64,000 bases of DNA. It comes from Vandiemenella viatica. Taxonomy: Eukaryota > Arthropoda > Insecta > Orthoptera > Morabidae. Shown here piece after piece: positions 55,640-64,000 of the stretch (the stretch's first letter is position 1; each line of letters opens with the position of its first letter). Made by a program: the position numbers and the translations under genes. A model generated the notes under the pieces. It was given only the letters and a program-made list of their open reading frames with translations, was not told the DNA's origin and made no database searches. The DNA lies in NCBI GenBank assembly GCA_031002005.1, contig CM061918.1:62592531-62656530 (forward strand), written 5' to 3'.

Positions 55640-56900
55640 GAGACCATCGAAGATATAACTACAGATGTACAAAAGACAGATGGAACCAACTCATATTGTT
55701 TTAGATTGAATCCGGAGACTTACAATTTAATGGAGAACTTGAAACATTCATTAGTGATTTTGGTCTATGAAGGAGTGGCAAATTGTTTAAAATTACAGGC
55801 AAATTAGTTTGCCATTAGTAGTAGGTAAATTGATGGAGTGATTAATATGCAACCTCATTAGGAATGTCTGGGGAAAGAAACTAACTTTAGGGAAGAATAT
55901 TCATGTGAATCTCTGTGGGCTATATGCAGGGTAAAATGAGTTTAAATTAGTTAGAAACCGTTGGAGAGGGTGGAAAAGTGACTTGCTGGGTAGAGGAATT
56001 CTTAAAAAGTAAAAAGCAAAGAGCTAGGATAAGAGATGCTATATCAAAAGAGGAAAAGAAAACGGGAGAACCACAGGATAGTTTATTGGGAAAATTGCTA
56101 TTTATTATTCAAATGTTTAGGGTCAGAAGTTATGTCGTTTACAGATGGCATATAATGGGATCAAAATGGGAAAAAATGCAGGATGACCTGAATAGGATAT
56201 CTAGCTCGGGAATGAAGATGAATGCCAAGAATAATCAGTTTACTGATAGCAAACTCAACTGGGCATGTGGTAGGAAAAGGTTCCAAAATCCTTCATTTAT
56301 TGATGAACCAGAAAACTGATGGGATTGGATTACAAAATTTTGATCACAAAATTGTTTATGGTGGTGTAGTATGGGACCCATGTTTTGTGTGTCAAGTCCA
56401 GTAGTTGGAGGGGATGGAAAAGGAGGGCAGCTATATTTATTTGTAGAAATTACCACAGAACATGATCAGTAACTGACATCATAAAGGAGTTATATTGGGA
56501 TTCACTGGAATACAGGAGCAGGCAAGGAGAGATATGGGAGTCAACAAGGCACATATTGGTATAAGAATCAAGAGTTGTGCATTAAAGGGAAAAGATGACC
56601 ATGAACATAAAACAGTCACTTGATTTCAAACATACGGGAGTAATAAAATTTTCTTTTTTAGGTCACATCATGGATTAAATTACCAAGCAAAGTAATGACA
56701 AATTTACGAAAAACAATATTTCAGTTGTAAATTTGAGAACAGTTTGACCCTCAAGTGTCTGCCATTCAAAGCAATGGGTATAACAAATTGAAGTTGATGG
56801 GGAAAAATGAAAATAGGTGTGGATAGAAATTGCCACTGGGGCATATGCTGCATTACAATTAAATCAAAAAGGAAATTAAAATAAGAGAATCTCTCTCTCC
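55640..56900 (+). mobile_element. Decayed LINE, second copy of the 51.6-kb family
   Basis: Shorter copy with GKLMEWLI-like remnants near 55,830, a C-W-VEEFLKSKKQRARI segment at 55,978, SFTDGI near 56,140 (the palm motif region, catalytic pair lost), MQDDLNRISSSGMKMNAKN at 56,170 and GVVWDPCFVCQVQ near 56,370. The order and words parallel 53,680-54,530 of the longer copy. Heavily mutated. Confidence 0.7.
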
Positions 56901-57099
56901 CCCCTACTAAAGTATTTCTGGACACCAACAGTGTGCACATAATGTTGTCCTGTTAGGAATATTTTTTATGTATTTTTTTTTATTTGTCAACTGTCCTGAA
57001 ATAAACTATTGTAAGCAGAGATTTCTTCTTATGTTCTCTTTTTAGCTCTTCTGTGTAAGCTTAGCCTTACAGTTTACATCTAATGCATTGTGATAAATC

Positions 57100-57560
57100 C
57101 TGTATTATTATAAATATAAATGTTTGTTACTCAATCATGCTGTAAAGTCTCAAGTGATTTGAATGACATTTGGTACATAGTTAGATCATAGGATATTTTT
57201 CATACTGTAAAAAGAAATAGCCCCAGAGCAGGATATAAAATTTTTAATGCTCCATGTCCTTTTGTACATCAAGTTCACAAGGTAAATATTTCAGTTGTGT
57301 ATGTGGGAATAGTTTGACCCTCAAGTAATGGGAATAGTTGGCAGGGCGAAAACCAAAATGCTGATTCTATGCCCACAGAAAGGCACTTCATGAGCAGTGG
57401 TGAAATGGCGACACAATTTGAGTAATATTTCTGCGATTGTGGTGGTAGTTTCAATTCCTGCTAGGAGTAATTATTTCATTTTTGTTTTCTTTCTTTTTTG
57501 CTGCTGTTCACTGTTGTAACACTAAAAATTTATTTTTACAAAAATACATGTAAATGTGTA
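57100..57560 (+). repeat. Possible old transposon fragment
   Basis: AAGTGATTTGAATGACATTTGG then TACATAG resembles the phrase 'codon-like GATGAAATTTGGTAC' found in repeats of many insects; a second example, GATGAAACATGGTACACG, lies at 57,589. No ends can be defined. Confidence 0.3.
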
Positions 57561-57599
57561 CTTTACTTTGAAGAATGGAGAGATTTTGATGAAACATGG

Positions 57600-58694
57600 T
57601 ACACGTTTCTCATTGGGTGACAATTCTATATTGGTACTCTGCTAACAATTTCTCTCAAGTTCCTGTATGTCTAAGTTAATAATTAGGTGGTTTTTTGTAT
57701 TTTACAAATAAAAAAATGTTTACATTAAAATATTTAATAAGGTATGCCTTTATACAGCTCATGTAAATACTTTAATAAAAATGTAAAGCAAAATATGTAT
57801 TTGTAAGGTGATCAATGTCCCTATCCACAGTAGTATCATTTGCTTATACATCATCACTACTGTGTAATGGTCTCCAGTTACCTGGCTTTTGTGTAGCTCT
57901 AATAAAACAGAAAAAGAATCAGAAAAAACTATTACATAAAATTGAATATTATAAACTTTTTAAAAATTATGCCCATAAACCAGTTTTTTTTTAATTGGTG
58001 TGTAAATAATAAAGATCTTGTGGTTATAATTACGTATTCACAATGTGTATTTCTTCAAATTCTGAAGGTGTATTTTTGTTTTTTTGTTCCAGAAAGCATT
58101 AACATATTACAATAAAAGATTGGATTATTGATCTCACTGACATGCTAATGAAAACTTAACACTGACTATTCACTTTATATCTCAATATATAACCAATTAC
58201 TTCCCCCTGAGAATTGTACAGCCCTGCTATTCAGAAGGGAATATTTTTATACCATTGAAAATCATATTAGCGTCAAATGAACGTGTCAGTTCTATTGTCT
58301 ACAATTATATATAGTTAGAAACTTATATAAAATTTGTAATCAACCTTTTTCTTAGACATTTTAATATACATAAATTTGGCTTTGCACCTCAAGCATACTT
58401 TAGCAGACATACTTCAGTTATTTATATAAATCATCACTCTTGTGAATTCTCCTCCCAAATTAAAAATTGTTTAATTGCTTTTGAGAAAAATATTTAACAA
58501 TATATTTCTAACAGCACAGTGTTGGTATGCTAGCATTTCAGATCATTTTATACAGAAAACATTTTTCAGATGATGCAACAATCACCACAATACAAACTCC
58601 TAACAAAGTGACTCATATATTACATTTTCATACGGAAACAACATTTACAAGAGTAAAAACACTATAATATACAAAGTTCTGAGAAGTACTGTAC
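57600..58694 (-). other. Probable 3' untranslated and flanking sequence of the Rdx-like gene
   Basis: AT-rich and repeat-poor compared with the rest of the window, directly downstream (minus strand) of the stop codon at 58,695. Possible poly(A) signals on the minus strand (ATTAAA near 57,763; AATAAA near 57,520) are weak evidence; the transcript end is unknown. Confidence 0.35.
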
Positions 58695-58858
58695 TTAGAC
58701 AATAGTACAGTTGATCGGCTGCTGTTTAGCTACAGGCTTCACTTCACCTCCAGCCGCCACTTCACCCACAATATCAGTCACATTTTGAAAGTCTGGGAAA
58801 GCCATCGTGGAAAGCTTCGAGTGGATTAATGTGCCATTCACCATAACCTCGAATGAAC
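58695..58858 (-). CDS. Selenoprotein W / Rdx-family protein (MIEN1-like), last coding exon
   Basis: C-terminal exon of a host gene. After an AG acceptor (TTTCTTGTTCAG/GT, exon starts at 58,858 in phase 1), it encodes (G)SFEVMVNGTLIHSKLST, AFPDFQNVTDIVGEV and QQPINCTIV, then TAA at 58,697-58,695; 53 complete codons. SFEVMVNGTLIHSK matches the FEV-V-G-L(I/V)(H/F)SK strand of Rdx-family thioredoxin-like proteins (SelW, MIEN1). The last four residues, CTIV, fit a CAAX prenylation box, which MIEN1 also has, so membrane attachment is likely. The exon with the CXXC or CXXU redox motif was not found in the window and should lie further upstream, possibly beyond 64,000. Reading frame, splice site and absence of damage make this the best host gene here. 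Confidence 0.8.
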
Positions 58859-59457
58859 CTGAACAAGAAACAAATCACATTTCAATCAGTTAGTCCTATT
58901 TTAGCTGCCATTAGCCCATCCTTTTCCATTCATTACTTGTTAAAGCAGGCCTAAACTTTTGAATGTCTAAAAGAAATTAGGAATGGTGTCTAAGATTCAT
59001 TTCTGGTGCACTCTACTTATCACCAAAAATTTTAAGTAACCAAGAAAATTCGTTCAAAAATGTTTAATATTTAAATACTTCATAAACATTTCACTTTAAA
59101 ATATATCTTCAACTTCCTCAAAATGTTATTGAAAACCAATGTCATCCATGTCATAGTTTAAAATGGGCAATATGGTAGGTGTCCACATATAAATGATCAA
59201 CAGTTCTTTTAAATTTTATGTTCATTATATATCCCACATCCATAAATTACAATGGCCACATCACAAAAAAATTTATTTAAAATAACATTTCTGAACTTTA
59301 TAACTTGTACCTGACTGACAGGTTCATCTAACTTGCAAATATACATTCAAAAAACGTCAAATAGCTTACAAGAAATGGTATGAATAAAAACCAAATGCCT
59401 TCAAAATGTTTTCACAAATATCAACAGACTCTCAAAGCCAGCAGTTGCTCAGGCTAT

Positions 59458-59461
<4 letters not shown>

Positions 59462-59511
<50 letters not shown>
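59462..59511 (+). repeat. 50-bp poly(A) tract
   Basis: Fifty A in a row, probably in an intron of the Rdx-like gene. There is no SINE or LINE sequence directly in front of it. Such tracts are prone to assembly error. Confidence 0.95.
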
Positions 59512-59514
<3 letters not shown>

Positions 59515-59585
59515 AATATAACACCAAGAACTCTAATCCTATTCTCAGTAATGGTAAATGTGATGAAATTTTTTCATTACTTCAA

Positions 59586-59821
59586 TTTTTTTTATTGTAT
59601 TTACGTCTCTCAACAGCGAGGTCTTTAGAGACGGGAAAGGATGGGGGGCAAGGAATGGGAAGGAATTCGGCCATGGCCTTTTTAAAGGAAGCATCCCGGC
59701 ATTTGCCTGGAGTGATTTGGGAAACCATGGAAAACCCAAATCTGGATGCCCGGACGGGGATCGAACCGCCGTCCTCCCGAATGCGAGGCGAGAACGCTAT
59801 CCGTTACACCGCCACGCTCAG
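59586..59821 (-). repeat. SINE A2 with 13-bp TSD
   Basis: Full A2: TTACGTCTCTCAACAGCG, GGGAATTGG-type body, GGAATTCGGCCATGGCC, B-box complement with one base lost (GGGGATCGAACC), CGTTACACCGCCACGCTCA. TSD TTCATTACTTCAA at 59,573-59,585 and 59,822-59,834 is perfect. It lies upstream of the Rdx-like exon, so probably in an intron. Confidence 0.95.
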
Positions 59822-59834
59822 TTCATTACTTCAA

Positions 59835-60482
59835 GTCTAATTGCAGTTCCAAGACAAAATTTCCTTATATCTAGTTAACTGTCATTTAAGGGGAATCCCA
59901 CAACTTAAATGATGAATAATTGGTAATTCAAACAAATCATCTTAGGGAAATTGGTCACAAATCCCAACATCCTGTTCACTTTTCTAAGCAACTTGGGAAT
60001 GATCCATAATAACATTCATAGGTGAGTGGGGAGCGATAAGTGTTGTGACATCATTTTTGAAGTGCTGTTGTAATCAAGTTCTAAATTCAAAATTGCAAAA
60101 TGTATGAAGGAACGGAGGTCAAAAAAACAGTGAAACTTTTGTGACTTAATTTATGGATGGACCATTATAAGTTAATTTGATGAAAAACAAATAGAGACCC
60201 TCTCAGTATTTCATATTAGCTTAAGGAAAGAAGTCTTAAAGGGACAGATAATTCAAATAGTGGTGGCATTTTATCATAAAATTTATGTGTTTTTGCTAAA
60301 TATTTCTCAGCACATCCAGGTAATAACACTACCTAACAAGATCAAATTTATAAAAATGGCAGAAACATTGTTTATATGAAAGGAAAAGAACCAGTGATTT
60401 ACCACAGATGAAGGCAGGATGGTGAGATGATTCTGTAAAAAAAAAATCTGTTAGTAACCTTAGTCATGTAGCAGACAAGACA
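59835..60482. other. No recognised feature, probably intron
   Basis: AT-rich; no exon-like sequence seen on the minus strand. Confidence 0.4.
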
Positions 60483-60484
60483 TA

Positions 60485-61008
60485 CGAGGGTGGTCTGAAA
60501 AGTTTCCAACCTCAACGTGAAGATGGCAGCACCCATAAATAAAAGCTAGTGAATTTCGTTGTTTATCTGTTGACAGTTACTCACCAAAGTTTCAGCCATT
60601 TTGGACACGCAGTTGTTATGTAACAATCGTTTGAGTGAGTTGATGTGAGTGTTTTGTGAAAATGGACAAAATCAAGTATCGAGCTGTCATTAAATATTTG
60701 TTTTTGAAAGGCATAAGCCTACGCATCAAAAATGAGTTGAATTCTGTGTATGGGCTCTGCACCATCACTTACCACAGTTAAATGTTGGGCAGCTGAATTT
60801 AAACATGGCCGTAAGAGCTTGGGAGACAATGAATGTCCAGGACGTCAAAAACTGCAACTACCGACGAAAACATCGCCAAAGTTCAACAATAGGTGCTAGA
60901 CGACTGCCGAATTAAAGAGAAGTGTGTAGAGTTACAATGTTGAAAAAAAAAATTCAGAAAAAATGTCTTCTATCTTTGTTAGGTCGGAAACATTTCAGAC
61001 CACCCTCG
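60485..61008 (+). mobile_element. mariner deletion derivative, 524 bp
   Basis: 28-bp inverted ends, CGAGGGTGGTCTGAAAAG and the inverse CATTTCAGACCACCCTCG, match at 26 of 28 positions and are flanked by TA (60,483-60,484 and 61,009-61,010). An ATG at 60,662 opens MDKIKYRAVIKYLFLKG, the start of a mariner transposase (helix-turn-helix region), stopping after 39 codons. FKHGRKSLGDNE and a decayed continuation follow; the DDD catalytic domain is deleted. Confidence 0.93.
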
Positions 61009-61269
61009 TATGGCAGGGTGAAAGATGTGAACACATCCTGGCCCACAACACGAATGAAACAAAGATGAAACACAGGGAAGGGTTGGGTTTGAACCTGTGG
61101 TGGGATTAGTTGAGGTAAAATGAAATTTGTTTAAAAAAATAATTATGATCTTTTATAACAGTAAGTAAATAAAACTAGAAAAATATATAGCCTACATATG
61201 TATGGAAACTGACTAAAATTGCAAAATAGTGACATGTTTGGCATAGGTTAAGGTGACTGGTGTCTAGGA

Positions 61270-62200
61270 TATGTTGATAGGCAAGCTACCGTCTATGTAA
61301 TTCTGAAGAGGTGGTGGTGTCCGGGAAAACTCTGACAGCTATAACTGTGGAACAGGTGTTGAGATTGTTGGAATGACGTGAGCTGGCATGAATTGCCACT
61401 GGATGATAGGGGTTGGAAGAAAACTTTTTGCCTGTAACCATTCATACTGTAGGGCAGTCGTTGAGTGGCAAGACCAATGTAGGAAGCATTGCAGTGAAGG
61501 CAGGTAAGTTGGTAAATAAGGTGAATGGTAGCATAGTAGTGGCCGATGATAGAAAAGGATTTTCCTGTGGTGAGATTAGAGTAAGTAGTAGTGCTGGATG
61601 CATGCTGCACATTTTGCGGTTGGGTCTATTACAGGGGAAAGATTCCTGTTGAGGTCTAGGAGAGTCAGAAGGTAAGTATTTGTGGGCCAAGATGATGTTC
61701 AGACTAGATCTGCAAAAGCAAGTGTGGGGAACAGTCGTTGGTACTTGGGAAGGACACACGTTTCAGGGAAGGAACGTAGAATGTCATGCCTATGGTGAAG
61801 GATCTGGATTCAAAAGAAGAAGAATTTTGTCAGTTTTAGGAAATGCTGAACATGGGTTGTAGGTGGTAGCATGGGAGATTTTTTTCCACGAGATCATGAG
61901 GAGCAGCGAGAAATGAGGTCTTAGGAAAGTTTTTGGGAATTATCAGAATAGATGTGTCTTCCACAGATTGCAAGACAGTGTGGGAGGGAACGTTTGGTGT
62001 GGAAGGGATGGCAAATGTAAAAGTGTTGGTACTGTTGTAAATTAGTTGGCTTGTTGTACACCTAGGTGTGGAGGGCGCCCTGTTGTAGGGCAATATCCAC
62101 ATAAAAGGATGTAACACGTGATGAAATATGATCAAGTGAAATTGAGAGGGTGACATTGTTATGATCAACACTTCATCTACTATTGTGTGCACTGCCAAAG
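61270..62200 (-). pseudogene. Penelope-like retroelement, 3' coding remnant
   Basis: Minus-strand pieces in order: ALHT-VYNKPTNLQQYQHFY and CHPFHTKRSLPHCLA (62,100-61,960), the region after the RT core in Penelope-like elements (KPT-QQYLHY..CHP.HTKRSLP), then CNRPN-K-CSMHPA and a GIY-YIG endonuclease remnant, LIYQLTCLHCNASYIG followed by MNGYRQ (61,520-61,420). Penelope-like elements join an RT to a GIY-YIG nuclease. Stops and frameshifts throughout; no RT catalytic motif in the window. Confidence 0.75.
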
Positions 62201-62841
62201 ACTAAGACAAATCCTAACTCATCAGCCAAGATGAATCAATGAGTCATGGCAAATATCAAGTACATGTTCCTTCTGTTGAGTGAAGTAGTTTTTTAGCATC
62301 TTTGTGTTCGCAGCTTCTCATATTAAGATTTGTGTAACTACTCACCTGGTCTACTGTGAGTCTGAAAGCTAAAGGTTTTGAATATACAGTTTGATGAACT
62401 GAATAATACACAGCTGTGAGAGATGTTGGTTATATTATAAACATTATGAAATGGTATTTCCTTTTAGTGTCTGCACAAAATAAACATAATATATTAAAGT
62501 TTTACACACATCCAGCAGGACTCAAAGCATAATGGTGTAAAGAATCAACAGCATTTAATATGGCTGCAAATAAAATTAATTTTTAAAATTTATTTGTATA
62601 TTGAGCAAAGAATATGACAACACCTTCTGGTTTCTTGAACATGGGCACAACACTTTATTAGCATTATGGCACTTATAATAAACAGCCATAATGTGTTGTA
62701 GCTAACTCAACAAGGCCAGAACGTGAAGTTTGTGTATGGTCCAGGTCGCATTTTCCACACATTACGATTCATATATATTTATTTGATACTTGTAACATGA
62801 CAGGTAAGAAAAATCAAATATAATAAATGCACCCTGGACAG
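62201..62841. other. No recognised feature
   Basis: AT-rich. GGTCCAGGTCGCATTTTCC at 62,738 resembles the GGTCCAGGCCGCATTTC word of the 47.5-48.9 kb cluster. Confidence 0.4.
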
Positions 62842-62900
62842 GCCCGTAACTACCGCCGGGGCACTGCCCCGGGGCCCCCAAGCCCGAGGGGCGCCAAACT
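62842..62900. mobile_element. Fragment of a hAT-like MITE
   Basis: CAGGCCCGTAACTACCGCC, GGGGCACTGCCCCGGGGCC and CCCGAGGGGCGCC are typical of the terminal region of short GC-rich hAT MITEs. Only one end is present. Confidence 0.5.
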
Positions 62901-63207
62901 GATGGTTAAAAAATTATTTTATTTTAATATCTAATCTAACTTTAATATCTAATACCCAGCACCTAGGTAAAAGTTAATAATAAAGAAAATCCATCAAAGT
63001 GCTGGAGGAAATGTTTTTGTGTGTACATTTATATACTCCATACACTTCACATGCAAAAGCAGCTCTAGAGCAGACAGCAGAATGTCGAATCGAATGTGTC
63101 ATGTCGCTCCAGGTGCCTGCGGCGTGATGTGTCAAGTGCAGGTTGGCAGGTGCAGTGAGCTAGTGCTATTCATGACGATTTATTCGTTTGCTAACTGCTC
63201 ATCATTA

Positions 63208-63484
63208 CGAGGGTTGCCTTTTAAGTTTTTACAATCGAACAATAGGTGGCGTTAATGAGTTGTGGCACCACTGTATTTGTGAACAATGACGTTTGTTATT
63301 GTGAAGCCAGTGGCAATTTAGAAATTGACTGAGTAGGTTGTTGATGGTGAACATTTAAAAGAAGCATGTTTGTGCAAAAATCGAAATCACCCGTGAAGTC
63401 TTACATGAAGGCTCGTATCGGACTGTCAGTGCAGTTGAGAGTCGTATAGCAGAGATAGTACGCGTGTTGTTTATTAATTAGTCT
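63208..63484. mobile_element. Possible mariner-like left end
   Basis: After TA at 63,206-63,207, CGAGGGTTGCCTTTTAAG resembles a mariner inverted repeat. No matching right end was found and no transposase sequence is evident, so this is tentative. The short MITE at 63,485 would lie inside it. Confidence 0.35.
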
Positions 63485-63633
63485 CAGGGCCGGCGTTAGG
63501 GGAGGGGGTAAGCGTGTCAAATGGTCGCCCATTTGGGAGGGCCCTAACCGATGAATTGGCCAAGGGCCCCCAACTGGTTACGTGACTGCTAAGATCTCTT
63601 ACCCCGGGCCCCAAAATCCTAGCGCTGGCCCTG
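63485..63633. mobile_element. hAT-type MITE, 149 bp, 8-bp TSD
   Basis: Inverted ends CAGGGCCGGCGTTAGG and CCTAGCGCTGGCCCTG (14 of 16). Interior GGGAGGGCCC and AAGGGCCCCC can pair. TSD ATTAGTCT (63,477-63,484) and TTTAGTCT (63,634-63,641), 7 of 8. Confidence 0.9.
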
Positions 63634-63948
63634 TTTAGTCTTACTTTGCTCGTGTTGAGATAATAGTTTATATTATGAAATGAATTCGCCACAAGCCAAG
63701 TGGAAATAAAAAAAAGACAGACTCTAAAAAGAAGAAACTTGGCTGCTGCAAAAAGTTCGAAGAAGTTGTCAATATGGCTGGACAGTGGAAACCACTCGAC
63801 AGGGAATGGTGATAAGAAGGGTATGTATGGTTTGTTTTATTCAGTGTGATGTGTAATTCATGTAAAAATAGTCGTCAGACTTGAATAATTCGAACGTGTA
63901 TAATTCAAATGTTTCTGTCGGTCCCTTGACATTCCTATAAAACACAAT

Positions 63949-64000
63949 CAGTGGTGGATTAAGCACTCAGGAGGCCCCAGATGCAATTAAATTCCTCCAA
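63949..64000. mobile_element. Left end of a hAT-like element, cut by the window
   Basis: CAGTGGTGGATTAAGC and AGGAGGCCCCAGATGC are characteristic of a hAT MITE start; the rest lies beyond the window. Confidence 0.5.

Noticed and set aside
55620..55660. AAAGCTAAAAAAAAGTAAAG as another MITE F/G module
   Set aside because: Flanking sequence does not match F, G or H and there are no terminal repeats nearby; likely coincidence.
1..64000. Viral, bacterial or toxin genes
   Set aside because: No capsid, envelope, viral polymerase or toxin motif was seen. All reverse transcriptases present are of LINE or Penelope type, without LTRs or gag-pol-env order.

Overview
The window looks like a stretch of a large, repeat-rich insect nuclear genome. 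There are no operons or compact genes, and most of the sequence is decayed transposable elements nested in one another. The families present (a very abundant tRNA-derived SINE, CR1/jockey-type LINEs with a TGTAGA-type tail, Penelope-like, Tc1, mariner, hAT and PIF/Harbinger remnants, and many G-rich MITEs) resemble those of polyneopteran insects such as grasshoppers. That placement is an inference from repeat style; no marker gene confirms it.

Layout. 1-5.2 kb: SINEs, a microsatellite and a 362-bp inverted-repeat MITE. 5.2-10.2 kb: two G-rich MITE families, a dead Tc1 transposase, a 1.08-kb hAT-type element inside another repeat, and a 473-bp foldback element. 10.2-19.6 kb: an AT-rich desert, then LINE pieces on both strands (one inserted into a MITE) and a hAT deletion derivative with ATCGATA-rich ends. 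19.6-24.3 kb: SINEs and MITEs. 24.36-29.2 kb: a 4.8-kb element carrying a satellite array (about 370-bp higher-order unit made of two about 185-bp monomers), inserted into a MITE. 29.2-36.6 kb: SINEs, an inverted pair of Penelope-type terminal repeats each with a hammerhead-ribozyme-like core, and a PIF/Harbinger remnant. 36.6-45.8 kb: further SINE families, a minisatellite split by a LINE, and nested SINEs. 45.8-51.6 kb: mostly unrecognised, with a candidate 49-codon gene beside a CpG-rich stretch and two foldback elements. 51.6-56.9 kb: two decayed copies of one LINE. 57-64 kb: the last coding exon of a conserved selenoprotein-W/Rdx-like gene on the minus strand, with SINE A2, mariner and Penelope insertions upstream, probably in its intron.

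The only strong host coding sequence is the 58,695-58,858 exon; 46,880-47,029 is a weaker candidate. No intact, apparently active transposase or reverse transcriptase was found. Repeat families are named here SINE A, A2, B, E; repeat C; MITE F, G, H, I. These names are local to this answer. All boundaries and target-site duplications (TSDs) were read by eye.
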